DNA from: Paenibacillaceae bacterium
Lineage (GTDB): Bacteria; Bacillota; Clostridia; Lachnospirales; Lachnospiraceae
Assembly: GCA_015057705.1 (NCBI GenBank)
Contig: SVDU01000013.1
Location: forward strand, 84,046 to 148,045
Direction: 5' to 3'
Length of the DNA stretch: 64,000 bases
Shown here piece after piece: positions 8,172 to 17,670 of the stretch. The position numbers were made by a program, and so were the translations under genes. Within the stretch, counting starts at the first letter, position 1; every line of letters begins with the position of its first letter. Under the pieces are notes generated by a model that saw nothing but the letters and a program-made list of their open reading frames with translations, had not been told where the DNA came from and ran no database searches.

Positions 8172-9077
8172 TTGGATAAAATTATTGAAGTATCAAATTT
8201 ACAAAAAAATTACTCAAATCTATGTGCCGTGAAAAATATTAGTTTTTATGTTGAGCGAGGAAAACTTTTTTCATTTCTAGGTAGTAACGGTGCCGGTAAA
8301 TCAACGACAATTGACATCTTATGCACATTAATGAATTTTGACGGCGGTGAAGTTACCATAGATGGGCTTAATCTTTGCCATGACAGACAATCTATAAGAA
8401 GTATAATTGGTGTGGTTTTCCAGGACAACGTACTCGATCCGTTGCTTACTGTACGGGAAAACCTCCTAATAAGAGCAGAATTCTATCAGTCGGACAGATC
8501 ATTGATTCAAAAATCCGTCTACGAGGCTGCTCAGACAACCGAATTAAATGAATTTATTGATCAACCCTATTGTAAGCTTTCAGGAGGACAGCGCCGCAGA
8601 GCGGATATTGGGCGGGCACTGATTAATACACCTAAAATCCTTTTCCTCGATGAACCCACAACCGGCCTGGATCCGCAAACACGAAAAAGCATTTGGAATT
8701 CAATTAAACTGCTTCAGAAAAAAACAGGAATGACAGTATTTCTTACAACCCACTACATGGAAGAAGCTGCCGAATCGGACTATGTAATTGTACTGGACCA
8801 CGGAGAAATCGCAGCAAAGGGGACGCCTGTTGAATTAAAATCAAAGTATGCCACCGATTGTTTAAGGCTTTCCGTATCAAATGAATACGCATTACGTCAG
8901 ATCCTGATGGATTTTAAGCTTAATTTTACCATTTCAGCAGGGGAGTTTATTATAAATCTGCCTGATACTATGAAAGCCTTGCCTGTATTGGAAAAATGCA
9001 AATCCTGCATCAGCAGTTTTCAGGTTCTACAAGGTACTATGGATGATGCTTTTATTGGTATTATGGGGAGGGAATAA
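8172..9077 (+). CDS. ABC transporter ATP-binding protein (ABC-2 exporter type)
   Basis: 301 residues. One nucleotide-binding domain is complete: Walker A GSNGAGKST (about residues 37-45), Q-loop VFQDN, signature LSGGQRRRADIGRAL, Walker B ILFLDEPTTGLD, and H-loop TTHYMEEA. The C-terminal 80 residues form the small domain common in drug or bacteriocin-type exporters (DrrA/CcmA-like). The start is TTG at 8172 preceded by GAGGTGA. It drives the membrane protein encoded next (4-base gap). Control by LytTR regulators is typical of stress or antimicrobial-peptide responses, so export of a toxic or signalling compound is a reasonable guess only. Confidence 0.92.
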   Translation: MDKIIEVSNLQKNYSNLCAVKNISFYVERGKLFSFLGSNGAGKSTTIDILCTLMNFDGGEVTIDGLNLCHDRQSIRSIIGVVFQDNVLDPLLTVRENLLIRAEFYQSDRSLIQKSVYEAAQTTELNEFIDQPYCKLSGGQRRRADIGRALINTPKILFLDEPTTGLDPQTRKSIWNSIKLLQKKTGMTVFLTTHYMEEAAESDYVIVLDHGEIAAKGTPVELKSKYATDCLRLSVSNEYALRQILMDFKLNFTISAGEFIINLPDTMKALPVLEKCKSCISSFQVLQGTMDDAFIGIMGRE

Positions 9078-9081
9078 GGAA

Positions 9082-9939
9082 ATGAATATTTTAATCAAGC
9101 GGAATTTAAAAATCTTTTTTCGCGATAGAAGCGCAGTATTATTTTCCCTGCTTGCTATTTTTATCATTATCGCATTATACGCAGTGTTTTTAGGCGATGT
9201 GTGGCTGGATGACTCCATGCAGAATATAAAAGGCACCATTTATTTAATGAATACCTGGCTTTTAGCAGGCCTTCTTGCAGTCGCGTCTATCACAACAACT
9301 ATGGGTGCATTTGGCATTATGATTGACGATAAAGTCCGTAAAATCAACAAGGATTTTTACTCTGCTCCAATTAAAAGCAGCCAGATCACAATTGGATATA
9401 TTGGCAGTGCATTTTTAATAGGTGTAATATTATCGATCATTACGGTTTTTGTATCGGAAATATATATTGTATCTCGTGGAGGAAGGTGGATGACGCTTAT
9501 TGGACTTTTAAAAGTCATATTACTTGTGATTTTCACAACAGCAACAAATACTTCTATTGTCTGCTTTATTGTTTCCTTTTTCAAAAGCCACAGCGCATAC
9601 AGTACTGCCAGCACAATAATAGGGACTTCGATTGGATTTTTAACAGGCATCTATCTCCCTATCGGCGGTCTGCCCCAATCCGTACAAGTTGTCATAAAAT
9701 TATTTCCTGTATCCCACGCTGCTTCACTCTTACGCCAGGTACTTATGGAAGATGCCATGAAGGCTTCATTTTCAGAAATACCAGCAAATCATCTAAATGA
9801 ATTTAAAGAGTATATGGGAGTTACATTCCGCTTTGGTGACTCTGTTGTCCCGTGGTGGCTCAGTGTTTTCATTCTGGTCTTCACAGCAACTTTATTTTAT
9901 GGTCTGTCAATAATTAATCTATCAAAAAGAATTCAATAA
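9082..9939 (+). CDS. ABC-2 type transporter permease
   Basis: 285 residues from the ATG at 9082, which has GGAGGGAATAAGG upstream; an in-frame ATG at 9043 lies within the preceding gene and is unlikely. Six hydrophobic segments are visible: one near residues 20-42, then five from about 55 to the C-terminus. SFFKSHSAYSTASTIIGTSIG followed by LTGIYLPIGGLPQSVQ matches the ABC2_membrane pattern. It forms the membrane channel for the ATPase encoded immediately before it. Substrate unknown. Confidence 0.9.
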   Translation: MNILIKRNLKIFFRDRSAVLFSLLAIFIIIALYAVFLGDVWLDDSMQNIKGTIYLMNTWLLAGLLAVASITTTMGAFGIMIDDKVRKINKDFYSAPIKSSQITIGYIGSAFLIGVILSIITVFVSEIYIVSRGGRWMTLIGLLKVILLVIFTTATNTSIVCFIVSFFKSHSAYSTASTIIGTSIGFLTGIYLPIGGLPQSVQVVIKLFPVSHAASLLRQVLMEDAMKASFSEIPANHLNEFKEYMGVTFRFGDSVVPWWLSVFILVFTATLFYGLSIINLSKRIQ

Positions 9940-9962
9940 TAGTATGAAGCTACTTCTACCTT

Positions 9963-10003
9963 AAAAGACCCCATTCCCAGATGATTGGAAAATGAGGTCT
10001 TTT
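9963..10003. terminator. Bidirectional terminator between the ABC permease and glcK
   Basis: Inverted repeat AAAAGACC-CATT (from 9963) paired with AATG-GGTCTTTT (to 10003), with T-runs on both strands. It serves the convergent genes ending at 9939 (+) and 10045 (-). Confidence 0.75.
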
Positions 10004-10044
10004 ATAGACATATTTAATTTATAATATAAATATATAAATGGTCA

Positions 10045-10989
10045 TCAGTCAAGAATCAGTCTTGCTGCCCCGAAAATACCTGCATCGTTGCCAAGTGTTG
10101 CAAGAACGATTTTGCTCTTGCTTTTTGATATAGGGGTAAATTCATCATAATGGCGATAAATCTCATCAATCAGAAATTGTCCTGCCTTTGATACGCCTCC
10201 GCCTATAACAAATACTTCCGGATCAATGACCATGGTAATCTGAGCCAGTGCAAGACCAAGATAATGACCCACGATATCGATCACAGTCTTTGCCAGTTCA
10301 TCTCCAGCCTTTGCCGCATCCAATACTTCCTTTGCAGTTACGCTATCTCCGAACTCCCGCAATGCAGAAGGAATATCCGTAGAAGCCATCTTGCGTCTTG
10401 CTTCCCTCGCAATACCGGTAGCACTTGCAATCTGCTCCACACAGCCTACACCCCCGCAGTTACAATGTTCTGTCTCTTCATCCCTGATATGGATATGACC
10501 TATTTCACCTGCCAGTCCGTGCTTGCCAGCGATAATCTTCTCTCCCAGGATTACGCCTCCGCCCACGCCTGTGCCCAGGGTAACCATAACAATGTCTTCG
10601 TAGCCTTTACCACCGCCCTGCCACATCTCGCCCAGGGCAGCCACATTGGCATCATTACCGCACAGCACCGGAATTCCGTCCAGCCGGCTGCTCAGTTCTC
10701 TGCCCGGATATAAATCACGCCAGCCTAAATTAACGCAGACCTCCACATATCCATCCGGCATAACCGGTCCAGGAACTCCCATTCCTATGCCTTTGATCTC
10801 ATCAAGAGAGAGATCAAGCTTTTTAAGTGTTTCCAGAATGGAAGCAGATACATCATCCAGAATGTATCTTCCGTTCTCTTCCGTTCTGGTACCAACCTCC
10901 CACTTATGAAGAAGTTCCCCTGTTGTTTCAAATATTCCGATCTTAACAGATGTTCCTCCCACGTCTATGCCAACACACTTTTTTCCCAT
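10045..10989 (-). CDS. glcK: ROK-family glucokinase
   Basis: 314 residues from the ATG at 10989, chosen because AAAGGAGTG lies 9-11 bases before it; a GTG at 11022 has no such site. Seen: phosphate-binding DVGGTSVKIG near residues 8-17, the catalytic GNDAN, the second phosphate loop TLGTGVGGG, and the ROK zinc motif CNCGGVGCVE. It phosphorylates glucose with ATP in the cytoplasm, feeding glycolysis and the transketolase encoded 46 bases upstream. Other ROK sugars (mannose, fructose) cannot be excluded, but the HIRD-x10-CxCGxxGCxE spacing is that of glucokinases. Confidence 0.93.
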   Translation of the reverse strand: MGKKCVGIDVGGTSVKIGIFETTGELLHKWEVGTRTEENGRYILDDVSASILETLKKLDLSLDEIKGIGMGVPGPVMPDGYVEVCVNLGWRDLYPGRELSSRLDGIPVLCGNDANVAALGEMWQGGGKGYEDIVMVTLGTGVGGGVILGEKIIAGKHGLAGEIGHIHIRDEETEHCNCGGVGCVEQIASATGIAREARRKMASTDIPSALREFGDSVTAKEVLDAAKAGDELAKTVIDIVGHYLGLALAQITMVIDPEVFVIGGGVSKAGQFLIDEIYRHYDEFTPISKSKSKIVLATLGNDAGIFGAARLILD

Positions 10990-11035
10990 ATCCAGATACA
11001 CTCCTTTATGCTTTTGTACCACAGAAGCAGTTTAA

Positions 11036-13015
11036 TTATAAGGATTTTGCCACTTCTGCTACATGCTCAGGCGTAAATCCAAAATGGTCAAATAACAGAT
11101 TAGCAGGACCGCTTGCTCCGAATCCGGTCATGGTCACATAAGCGCCGTCAAGACCCACATATTTGCCCCAGCCGAAATCGCTTAATGCTTCCACTGCCAC
11201 ACGTTTTCTAACTGCCTTTGGAAGTACGGATTCCTTATACTCCTGGCTCTGCTCCTCAAATAAATCCATACATGGCATGGAAACTACACGGACTTTCTGA
11301 TCAGGAATAAGTGCTTTTGCCTTTACAGACAGTTCTACTTCCGATCCGCTGGCAATAAGAATCAGATCTGGTGTTCCTTCACAGTCATCAATTACATAGC
11401 CACCCTTTAATGCCTCTTTGCTGCTTCCTGGCATAGGTGTCAGATTCTGTCTGGTAAGAACCAGAGCTGTCGGTGTCTTTTTGGAAGTCAGTGCAGAGTA
11501 CCATGCTGCTTCTGTCTCTGTTTCATCACAGGGACGGAATACATGGAAGTTTGGTAATGCGCGTAACATGGCAAGCTGCTCGATTGGCTCATGAGTCGGA
11601 CCGTCTTCACCAACACCAATACTGTCGTGAGTGAATACGAAGGATAACGGTACTCCCATTAATGCGGAAAGACGTGCCATCGGTTTTGTATAATCACTGA
11701 AAACAAAGAAAGTAGACACATAGGTACGAAGTCCGCCGTGAAGCATCATACCGTTTCCTATGGCTGTCATTCCAAGTTCCCTGACTCCGAAATGCATGTT
11801 TCTGCCAGCAGGATTCTCCTTGCTGTAATCTCCCATATCCGACATATTTGTCTTATTGGAAGGTGCTAAATCAGCAGAACCGCCGATTAAGTTAGGCATA
11901 TATGTCTTGATTCTGTTTAAAATCTGTCCGGATAAATTTCTGGTTGCATCTGCCTTCTCCGGCTTTTTCCAGAAATCAGCGCATGCTTCGATGGATTTTT
12001 CTCCTGCATCCGGATCATGGTAAGCATTCCAAAGTTCTTCCATATCTGGATACTCCTGGCAGTAAGCAGCGAACATTACATTCCATGCTGCTTCTGTTTC
12101 AGCCTTTTCCTCAGCAAGCTTTCTGTAATGGCTGTAAACTTCCTCCGGAACATAGAATGGTTCCATAGATGGCCAGCCTAAATTTTCCTTTAATGCAGTA
12201 ATGTTATCAGCACCCAGAGGTTCCCCGTGAGCGCTTGCCTTACCCTGCTTTGCAGGACAGCCAAAGCCAATCTGTGTCTTTATGGTGATAAAGGAAGGAT
12301 GCTCTGTATCAGCCTTTGCCTCTTCGATTGCACGACCGATGGCTTCTAAATCATTCCCATCCTCAACCGTAATAATCTGGAAACCAAATGCTTCCATACG
12401 TTTTTGTACATTCTCTGTAAATGCAATATCTGTACTTCCTTCAATGGAAATTTTATTGGAATCATAAAATACAATTAACTTACCAAGACCAAGAGTTCCT
12501 GCAAGAGAAAATACTTCGGAGGAAATTCCTTCCATCATACAGCCGTCTCCACCCAAAGCAAAGGTATAATGATCAACTACCGGATAGTTGTCCTTATTAA
12601 ATACAGCAGCAAGATGACTTTCGGCAATTGCCATACCGACTGCCATACCCATACCAGCTCCAAGAGGACCTGTAGTTGCCTCAACGCCTACCGTATGGCC
12701 ATACTCCGGATGTCCAGGAGTTTTAGAACCAATCTGGCGGAAATTCATCACATCCTCTTTGGATAAATTACCATATCCAAACAGATGAAGCATAGAGTAC
12801 AACAGCATGGATCCATGACCTCCAGACAGGATAAAACGGTCTCTGTTGGCCCATGTTGGATCTGCCGGATTATGATTCATGTGATTTGCCCATAATTCAT
12901 ACGCAGCAGATGCGCAGCCTAAAGGAAGTCCCGGATGTCCGGAGTTGGCTTTCTGGATTGCATCGGCAGAAAGGATGCGGATTGCATTAATTGACATAGT
13001 ATCGATGTTGCTCAT
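11036..13015 (-). CDS. tkt: Transketolase
   Basis: 659 residues, the usual size. ThDP-binding motif [22 protein letters not shown] segment (about residues 153-170) closing with NKIS; conserved [14 protein letters not shown] in the pyrimidine domain; the N-terminal [11 protein letters not shown] with its substrate-contacting His; C-terminal domain with [12 protein letters not shown]. It transfers two-carbon ketol units in the pentose phosphate pathway and needs ThDP and a divalent metal. Its ATG overlaps the stop of the DUF5711 gene by 4 bases (ATGA), an unexpected coupling of a metabolic enzyme with an envelope protein. Confidence 0.97.
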   Translation of the reverse strand: MSNIDTMSINAIRILSADAIQKANSGHPGLPLGCASAAYELWANHMNHNPADPTWANRDRFILSGGHGSMLLYSMLHLFGYGNLSKEDVMNFRQIGSKTPGHPEYGHTVGVEATTGPLGAGMGMAVGMAIAESHLAAVFNKDNYPVVDHYTFALGGDGCMMEGISSEVFSLAGTLGLGKLIVFYDSNKISIEGSTDIAFTENVQKRMEAFGFQIITVEDGNDLEAIGRAIEEAKADTEHPSFITIKTQIGFGCPAKQGKASAHGEPLGADNITALKENLGWPSMEPFYVPEEVYSHYRKLAEEKAETEAAWNVMFAAYCQEYPDMEELWNAYHDPDAGEKSIEACADFWKKPEKADATRNLSGQILNRIKTYMPNLIGGSADLAPSNKTNMSDMGDYSKENPAGRNMHFGVRELGMTAIGNGMMLHGGLRTYVSTFFVFSDYTKPMARLSALMGVPLSFVFTHDSIGVGEDGPTHEPIEQLAMLRALPNFHVFRPCDETETEAAWYSALTSKKTPTALVLTRQNLTPMPGSSKEALKGGYVIDDCEGTPDLILIASGSEVELSVKAKALIPDQKVRVVSMPCMDLFEEQSQEYKESVLPKAVRKRVAVEALSDFGWGKYVGLDGAYVTMTGFGASGPANLLFDHFGFTPEHVAEVAKSL

Positions 13016-14286
13016 TGGTATTGTCCTCCTATTTGTAATCTTATTTCTTTCATGTTCTGGGGTCCGGATACGATCAGGGTATTGGGAAATCTGCCGTTTC
13101 GGATTTTTGTTATGGGAAAATCAAATGTACCGGAAAATTTAAGCCTTCCTGACATGTTATAGACTCTGCAAGAGTCTTCATTATACAAAATTACCAGGTT
13201 TCCGTCAATATCGGCATGGGTGTACTGATATTGGAAACCACTGGTAAACATCAGGTTCCCATTGGATTTATATACAGAAAGCTTATAAGGATTTTCCCCC
13301 TCAGGGTTATTGGTAATCATTCCTGCATACTTGTCCGAATAAAATACACTTTTTATCTCATCTTCAGCCGGAATCTGCTTAATCAGCTCCGGCGAAAGTG
13401 CATTCTTTGTGGAATAAAACGAAATACCATTATCTGCAAACGCACAGGAGTATGTGTCATCAAGAAACTTTACCTGCGCTACAAATGTTGACTCATAAGG
13501 TTCATCAAATCCACCCACAAGCCTGTCCGGAACACTTTTACCGATTTCTGCAAAATTATGAAAGGCAACTCTTCCATTCATTGTTCCATTCTTTAAAAAT
13601 GCATAAGATCCAATCAGCTGTGTTCCATCAGGAGATAAGCTGATATCCACCGGATAACCGGAATCTCCTCCTAATAAAGCTTTGATCTTCACATCCAGAG
13701 AACTTCCATCCCGATTATAAAAATACACATAATTTGAAGTAGTATCTTCTAAGATCGCGGCCACCACTCCGTGGGCTGATACAGACGCCTTTATAATAGG
13801 CAGTACCGTGTTTGCCACTCCGGTATTACCCGTCTTATCAAAGACATAGATGGAATTACCCTGTTGATCCGCAATGACCGCATAAGAGCCATTGACACTG
13901 GCAACCGGTGATTTCATCTCATAGCTCTGTATCCATACCTCTTTCCCCTGGTTATCAATATAGGAAGCTCCATCCTTGCTATACTTTAACACATTGGTCC
14001 CAAAGTCCAAATATCCAACGTAGCTTCCTTCATTGAGCGATTTTTCCCAGAGGACGCTGTATCCAGTATACTGATAATAATTCAAATATGTATACAGACT
14101 GACTGCACCAGCAGACAGGATAAAAAGCACCACGAGAAAAATCTTTAACTTTTTCTTTTTAACCTTTGTGCGGGCTCTTTTTATGATTTCATTGCTGTCC
14201 TCGTCCTTTTGCGGTGAAGCCGGGACAATCTGACGCCGCAGCTGGTCTTTCTTTATCTCTCTGTTCATAGAGTTCATATCGCTCAT
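13012..14286 (-). CDS. DUF5711-like membrane-anchored beta-propeller protein
   Basis: 424 residues from the ATG at 14286 (AGGAGA six bases before); an upstream in-frame ATG lacks a ribosome site. A basic cytoplasmic tail (KRARTKVKKKKLK) is followed by one membrane helix at about residues 48-68. The rest is beta-rich and appears repetitive in a WD/PQQ-like way: GKEVWIQSYEMKSPVASVNG, YAVIADQQGNSIYVFDKTGN and DISLSPDGTQLIGSY. This suggests an extracytoplasmic propeller. The match to DUF5711 is from memory. Function unknown; the neighbour upstream is a LysM envelope protein. Confidence 0.7.
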   Translation of the reverse strand: MSDMNSMNREIKKDQLRRQIVPASPQKDEDSNEIIKRARTKVKKKKLKIFLVVLFILSAGAVSLYTYLNYYQYTGYSVLWEKSLNEGSYVGYLDFGTNVLKYSKDGASYIDNQGKEVWIQSYEMKSPVASVNGSYAVIADQQGNSIYVFDKTGNTGVANTVLPIIKASVSAHGVVAAILEDTTSNYVYFYNRDGSSLDVKIKALLGGDSGYPVDISLSPDGTQLIGSYAFLKNGTMNGRVAFHNFAEIGKSVPDRLVGGFDEPYESTFVAQVKFLDDTYSCAFADNGISFYSTKNALSPELIKQIPAEDEIKSVFYSDKYAGMITNNPEGENPYKLSVYKSNGNLMFTSGFQYQYTHADIDGNLVILYNEDSCRVYNMSGRLKFSGTFDFPITKIRNGRFPNTLIVSGPQNMKEIRLQIGGQYQ

Positions 14287-14358
14287 GCAGTTTCTCCTAA
14301 AAATGCCCATATGTAATTGTAGTATACATCAAATTAGAGAGAAACGCATTAAGTTTTT

Positions 14359-15609
14359 CTAAGGAAGACGCAATTTCTGGCCCGCAACTATCTTATTTTC
14401 ATCTTCCAGTCCATTAAGTTCACAAATTTCCTTTAATTTATTAACGCTCTTATATTCAGCAATACAAATCCCATACAGTGTTTCTCCTTCTAACACGGTA
14501 TGAATCCGTTGACCATCCGTGGCTGCTGCCTGGGTTGCAGGTGGTGTCTCAGGTTTGGCTGCCTGTGTCACCTTCTCTTCTACTACCTTCTGTGCTGCTG
14601 GCTCTGTCTCAGCGGCTGCCGCTGTCTCACCGACTGTCTCACCCGCTGACTCGCCAGCCTGGGCCGCTGTCTGCGCCTGTGTGGCTCCCGGCATGGTTTC
14701 AGACATGGTTTCCTTGTTGACTGCAGAGGTGGGATAAACTTCTCCATCTGCTTCCTCTACCACTACTCCCGATTCCTTTTTTTCACCCTTTTGCTGGGTC
14801 TTATCACCCAGGAGAATTTTTTCTGCCTTGGCTGGAATTGCAGAGACTACCACACTTTCCATGCTTTTCATACGCTCATAGTTGTTAAACATAACAATTC
14901 CGCCAGCTAATACGACAACTGACATGGCCATGCACATGCCCCGGAGAAGTCCGACAGTCTGATGCCTGTCCACCGCTTCTTCCTTGTTCTCGCCCATTCG
15001 CTTGCGGAATTCTTCAATTACCTTATCATTTGTATCGGTTTCGATACGTTTTACATCCTTGCGCAGTACCATATAATCCTGCATCATTTGATTGCGTTCA
15101 TAATAGATACTGTACCCCTGAAGCTTATAAAAACCATCTTCCGAGGTTACATAAATTGTTTCATCCCCCTCTGTTCCACAACTTAGATACATTAGTTTGT
15201 TGGGACCTCCAAAATACTGCATGTGCTGCTTCCAGTAATTTAAAGGACTTAAGTCCTCTCCGGGACTTCCACATATAAACCAGCCCTGTATGGATCTTTT
15301 TGGAAAAAGCTGGTCCATGTTTTGGGAAGCTCTTTTCCATGACAGTTCTGTAAAGGACACCTTCAGGCCTTCTTCCGTCACATCTTCCATCTCCAATGCT
15401 CCGTCGATAAAGATATACGGCGTCCCGTCACTTAACTCCATACTGCCAAGCAAAAGTCCGACCCGCAGTCTTTGTCCACTTACAGGAAAAAGACGTTTTA
15501 AATATGTGTTAACATAATCCTCTACATATAATTTTACGATTTCATCCCGTTCCCCAATCTGCCTGATGTTTTTGGGCAGCTTCGGGAACGGATTGTATAA
15601 TTCATCCAT
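14359..15609 (-). CDS. Membrane protein with degenerate JAMM/MPN-like domain and C-terminal LysM
   Basis: 416 residues. The N-terminal domain (about 1-180) is predicted cytoplasmic and resembles an MPN/JAB fold: RVGLLLGSME, PYIFIDGALEME, GWFICGSPGEDLSPLNYW and GYSIYYERNQMMQDYM. Aligned with the JAMM motif GW-HSHPG-LS--D, the zinc histidines and Asp are replaced, so it would be inactive. A membrane helix follows at about 221-241, then an Ala/Thr/Glu-rich linker (about 270-360), then a LysM domain (HTVLEGETLYGICIAEY to KIVAGQKLRLP). It would tie the membrane to peptidoglycan. The MPN reading is my inference; the LysM is clear. Confidence 0.8.
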   Translation of the reverse strand: MDELYNPFPKLPKNIRQIGERDEIVKLYVEDYVNTYLKRLFPVSGQRLRVGLLLGSMELSDGTPYIFIDGALEMEDVTEEGLKVSFTELSWKRASQNMDQLFPKRSIQGWFICGSPGEDLSPLNYWKQHMQYFGGPNKLMYLSCGTEGDETIYVTSEDGFYKLQGYSIYYERNQMMQDYMVLRKDVKRIETDTNDKVIEEFRKRMGENKEEAVDRHQTVGLLRGMCMAMSVVVLAGGIVMFNNYERMKSMESVVVSAIPAKAEKILLGDKTQQKGEKKESGVVVEEADGEVYPTSAVNKETMSETMPGATQAQTAAQAGESAGETVGETAAAAETEPAAQKVVEEKVTQAAKPETPPATQAAATDGQRIHTVLEGETLYGICIAEYKSVNKLKEICELNGLEDENKIVAGQKLRLP

Positions 15610-15671
15610 TGGATCACCCCGCTATTCTATTTAATCCAATGAATCATAGCATAAGGCTTTTGAAAAACGTG

Positions 15672-16271
15672 TCAAAGAAAGTACGAGTTTTCCCATAACT
15701 TTTCGACAAGACAAATACTGCGGCTGATGCAGTCTGCCATACGCATGACAACAGAAAGCCGGATACTCTGGAGCATAAGCGGATCGTAATTTCCGCAGCT
15801 TCCCACAATACCTGTAATAAAAATATCCCCTACAGCCCGAAGCTCTTTACTGACTCCAAGGCCTGGTTTTAACGCCCCTTTTCCAAGGGTGACATAACCA
15901 ATGTGCTCTATATTTCCAACCGAGGCATCCACGGCTACCACTACATGATTGGGATATTTCAGCTTCAAAATAGTCTGATAGGTATCTAAATTCATGGCGT
16001 GGACCGGACGCTCTAACGTGCCCAGTAACTCCAAATGCTCCAGTCCCATTTCATTTAGCTTATAACCAATTAAGGGCCCAAGGCTGTCTCCCGTGGAACG
16101 GTCGGTGCCGATACATAAAAACAGCACACCTGACGATTTTCCATTCTCCTGTTCCGAGCATATCATGCTGTAAAGTCTGGACGCAAACTCCTCTGCTTCA
16201 AAGGTCTGCCTGGTGTCATAATAAAAAACATCCCGATTTCCCCGGATTGCAATTCTTTCCCATAATTTCAT
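15672..16271 (-). CDS. yyaC: Spore protein YyaC-like (DUF1256, putative protease)
   Basis: 199 residues. Contains the YyaC/GPR-like core: FLCIGTDRSTGDSLGPLIGYKL, then HAMNLDTY, VVAVDASVGNIEHIGYVTLG and the Gly-rich FITGIVGSCGNYDPLMLQSIRL. The family is found in spore formers and is related in fold to the germination protease and hydrogenase maturation protease. Its position next to the LysM gene, with no clear terminator, suggests expression with neighbouring envelope genes. Presence supports a spore-forming organism. Confidence 0.85.
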   Translation of the reverse strand: MKLWERIAIRGNRDVFYYDTRQTFEAEEFASRLYSMICSEQENGKSSGVLFLCIGTDRSTGDSLGPLIGYKLNEMGLEHLELLGTLERPVHAMNLDTYQTILKLKYPNHVVVAVDASVGNIEHIGYVTLGKGALKPGLGVSKELRAVGDIFITGIVGSCGNYDPLMLQSIRLSVVMRMADCISRSICLVEKLWENSYFL

Positions 16272-16360
16272 AATATACTGCCCTGCTGTCCTTATTTTTC
16301 TCTGTTCTATTATAAGCCGGGTTCCCTGGAATTATTCACCTCATTCCTCTGGAAAAATGC

Positions 16361-16404
16361 AAAAAAAGTACAGGCCTGCCGGTTAAACCGGCTGGTTCCT
16401 GTAC
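16361..16404 (-). terminator. Intrinsic terminator after the coiled-coil gene
   Basis: Minus strand: GTACAGG paired with CCTGTAC (16368-16404) with an inner CCGG-TTTAA-CCGG stem, followed by seven T. Confidence 0.8.
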
Positions 16405-16411
16405 CTTTATT

Positions 16412-17503
16412 TTAGTCTTTTATGCTATTATAAATTTCCTTGGCTTCACTAATGGTTTGTGCCTTTCCCATCCGTATCATATCTGCCAGTTCATCAAGCT
16501 TTTCAGGTATCATATATTCAGATCCGATATAAGAGGCATAATTATCATTGATAAACAGCGTCTGCTCCTTAACCCGTATCTGAGCTTCTTTCCAGTTATT
16601 AACCGCCGCTTCGTGCTCCTTCTCAAGCTGTGAGATCTTTTCTCTCTTACTGCTGGCGATTTCATCAGAAATAATCGTACTCGTCACCTTATCAAATGTA
16701 TTTAATGCATCCTGTTTTTTATCCGCAATATCAGCAAGATCCTGTTCTGTTTTTGCAATCTCATCATCGAACTTCTCCAGATTATAGACCTTCTCGTTAC
16801 GATCTTTTTTTATAGAACGGATAATGGCACGAAGCTTTCTCCGATTGGATTTTATTAAATTTTTAATAGCTCTTCCCTTTTTTAAAGCCTCTGGATGTCT
16901 GACTCTTGTCCGGTTGTTTATCAGGATATAAATCCCTCCAAAAAGCAGGATGGAGACAAAATAAATACCCGCCAGATAAAATGATTTTCTTTGGGGTATG
17001 AGAAAATAAATCCCGCAGGGTATGGCAAGAAAGAAAATAAGTGCGGTAAAAAGCAGGATAATGATTTCAGAAAACCCTCTGGTGAAAAACAGTGCATAAT
17101 ACCAGGTGCTCCTGCAGTAAGTTGGAACATGATCCCGTTTAAAAACAGATTTTAACTCAGTTAACAGCTCTTTGTTTTTATCCTTAAGCTCCTGAGTCTC
17201 CTCTTCAATCCGTTCCTTAATTCCCTGGGTTTTGGCTTTTTCCCGTTTGTTTCTTAAACGCTTTAGATTATCCTGTTCTTTCGCGATCTCTCTGTCATAG
17301 GTATCGTTAATTTCCTGTACCCTTTTTTTCACCGTAAGGCTGATGGCATCGGTCACAGCCTTTCTCTCTGCTTCCAGTTCTCTAAAAAGACTCTTTTCTT
17401 CCAGACGGTATTTTTCAAGCAAACTCTTGCTTACCGATAGTTCCTGAACGGCTCTGCATGCCTCTCCAAGAAATCCAACCTGATCTTCTATAGGCTGTGC
17501 CAT
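16412..17503 (-). CDS. Coiled-coil protein with two central membrane helices, function unknown
   Basis: 363 residues from the ATG at 17503, which has AAGGAGG about ten bases before it. Two long charged helical regions (about residues 30-130 and 210-320), rich in Lys, Glu and Arg with heptad-like spacing, flank a membrane hairpin: IIILLFTALIFFLAIPCGIYFL and FYLAGIYFVSILLFGGIYILI. The C-terminal part ends with ELADMIRMGKAQTISEAKEIYNSI, a motif that recurs in Firmicute membrane-stress or phage-shock-like proteins, though I cannot name a family. It stands alone with its own terminator; the next upstream gene is divergent. Confidence 0.7.
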   Translation of the reverse strand: MAQPIEDQVGFLGEACRAVQELSVSKSLLEKYRLEEKSLFRELEAERKAVTDAISLTVKKRVQEINDTYDREIAKEQDNLKRLRNKREKAKTQGIKERIEEETQELKDKNKELLTELKSVFKRDHVPTYCRSTWYYALFFTRGFSEIIILLFTALIFFLAIPCGIYFLIPQRKSFYLAGIYFVSILLFGGIYILINNRTRVRHPEALKKGRAIKNLIKSNRRKLRAIIRSIKKDRNEKVYNLEKFDDEIAKTEQDLADIADKKQDALNTFDKVTSTIISDEIASSKREKISQLEKEHEAAVNNWKEAQIRVKEQTLFINDNYASYIGSEYMIPEKLDELADMIRMGKAQTISEAKEIYNSIKD

Positions 17504-17583
17504 CTTTTGTCTTCCTCCTTCGGTTTTTCCTCTCACAATTTTATCATAGGTTGATTTGTTTTACAATGTCCTGAATTTCTTCC

Positions 17584-17613
17584 TTGCCATATTCGTACAC
17601 ATAATGCTATAAT
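17584..17613 (+). promoter_or_regulatory. Promoter of the 88-residue gene
   Basis: -35 TTGCCA (17584-17589), 18-base spacer, -10 TATAAT (17608-17613), about 58 bases before the ATG at 17671. Confidence 0.65.
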
Positions 17614-17670
17614 CGTTTCATCAAATGACTGCCGGTCACCGAAATTTGTCAGATAGAAGGGAAAATTATT

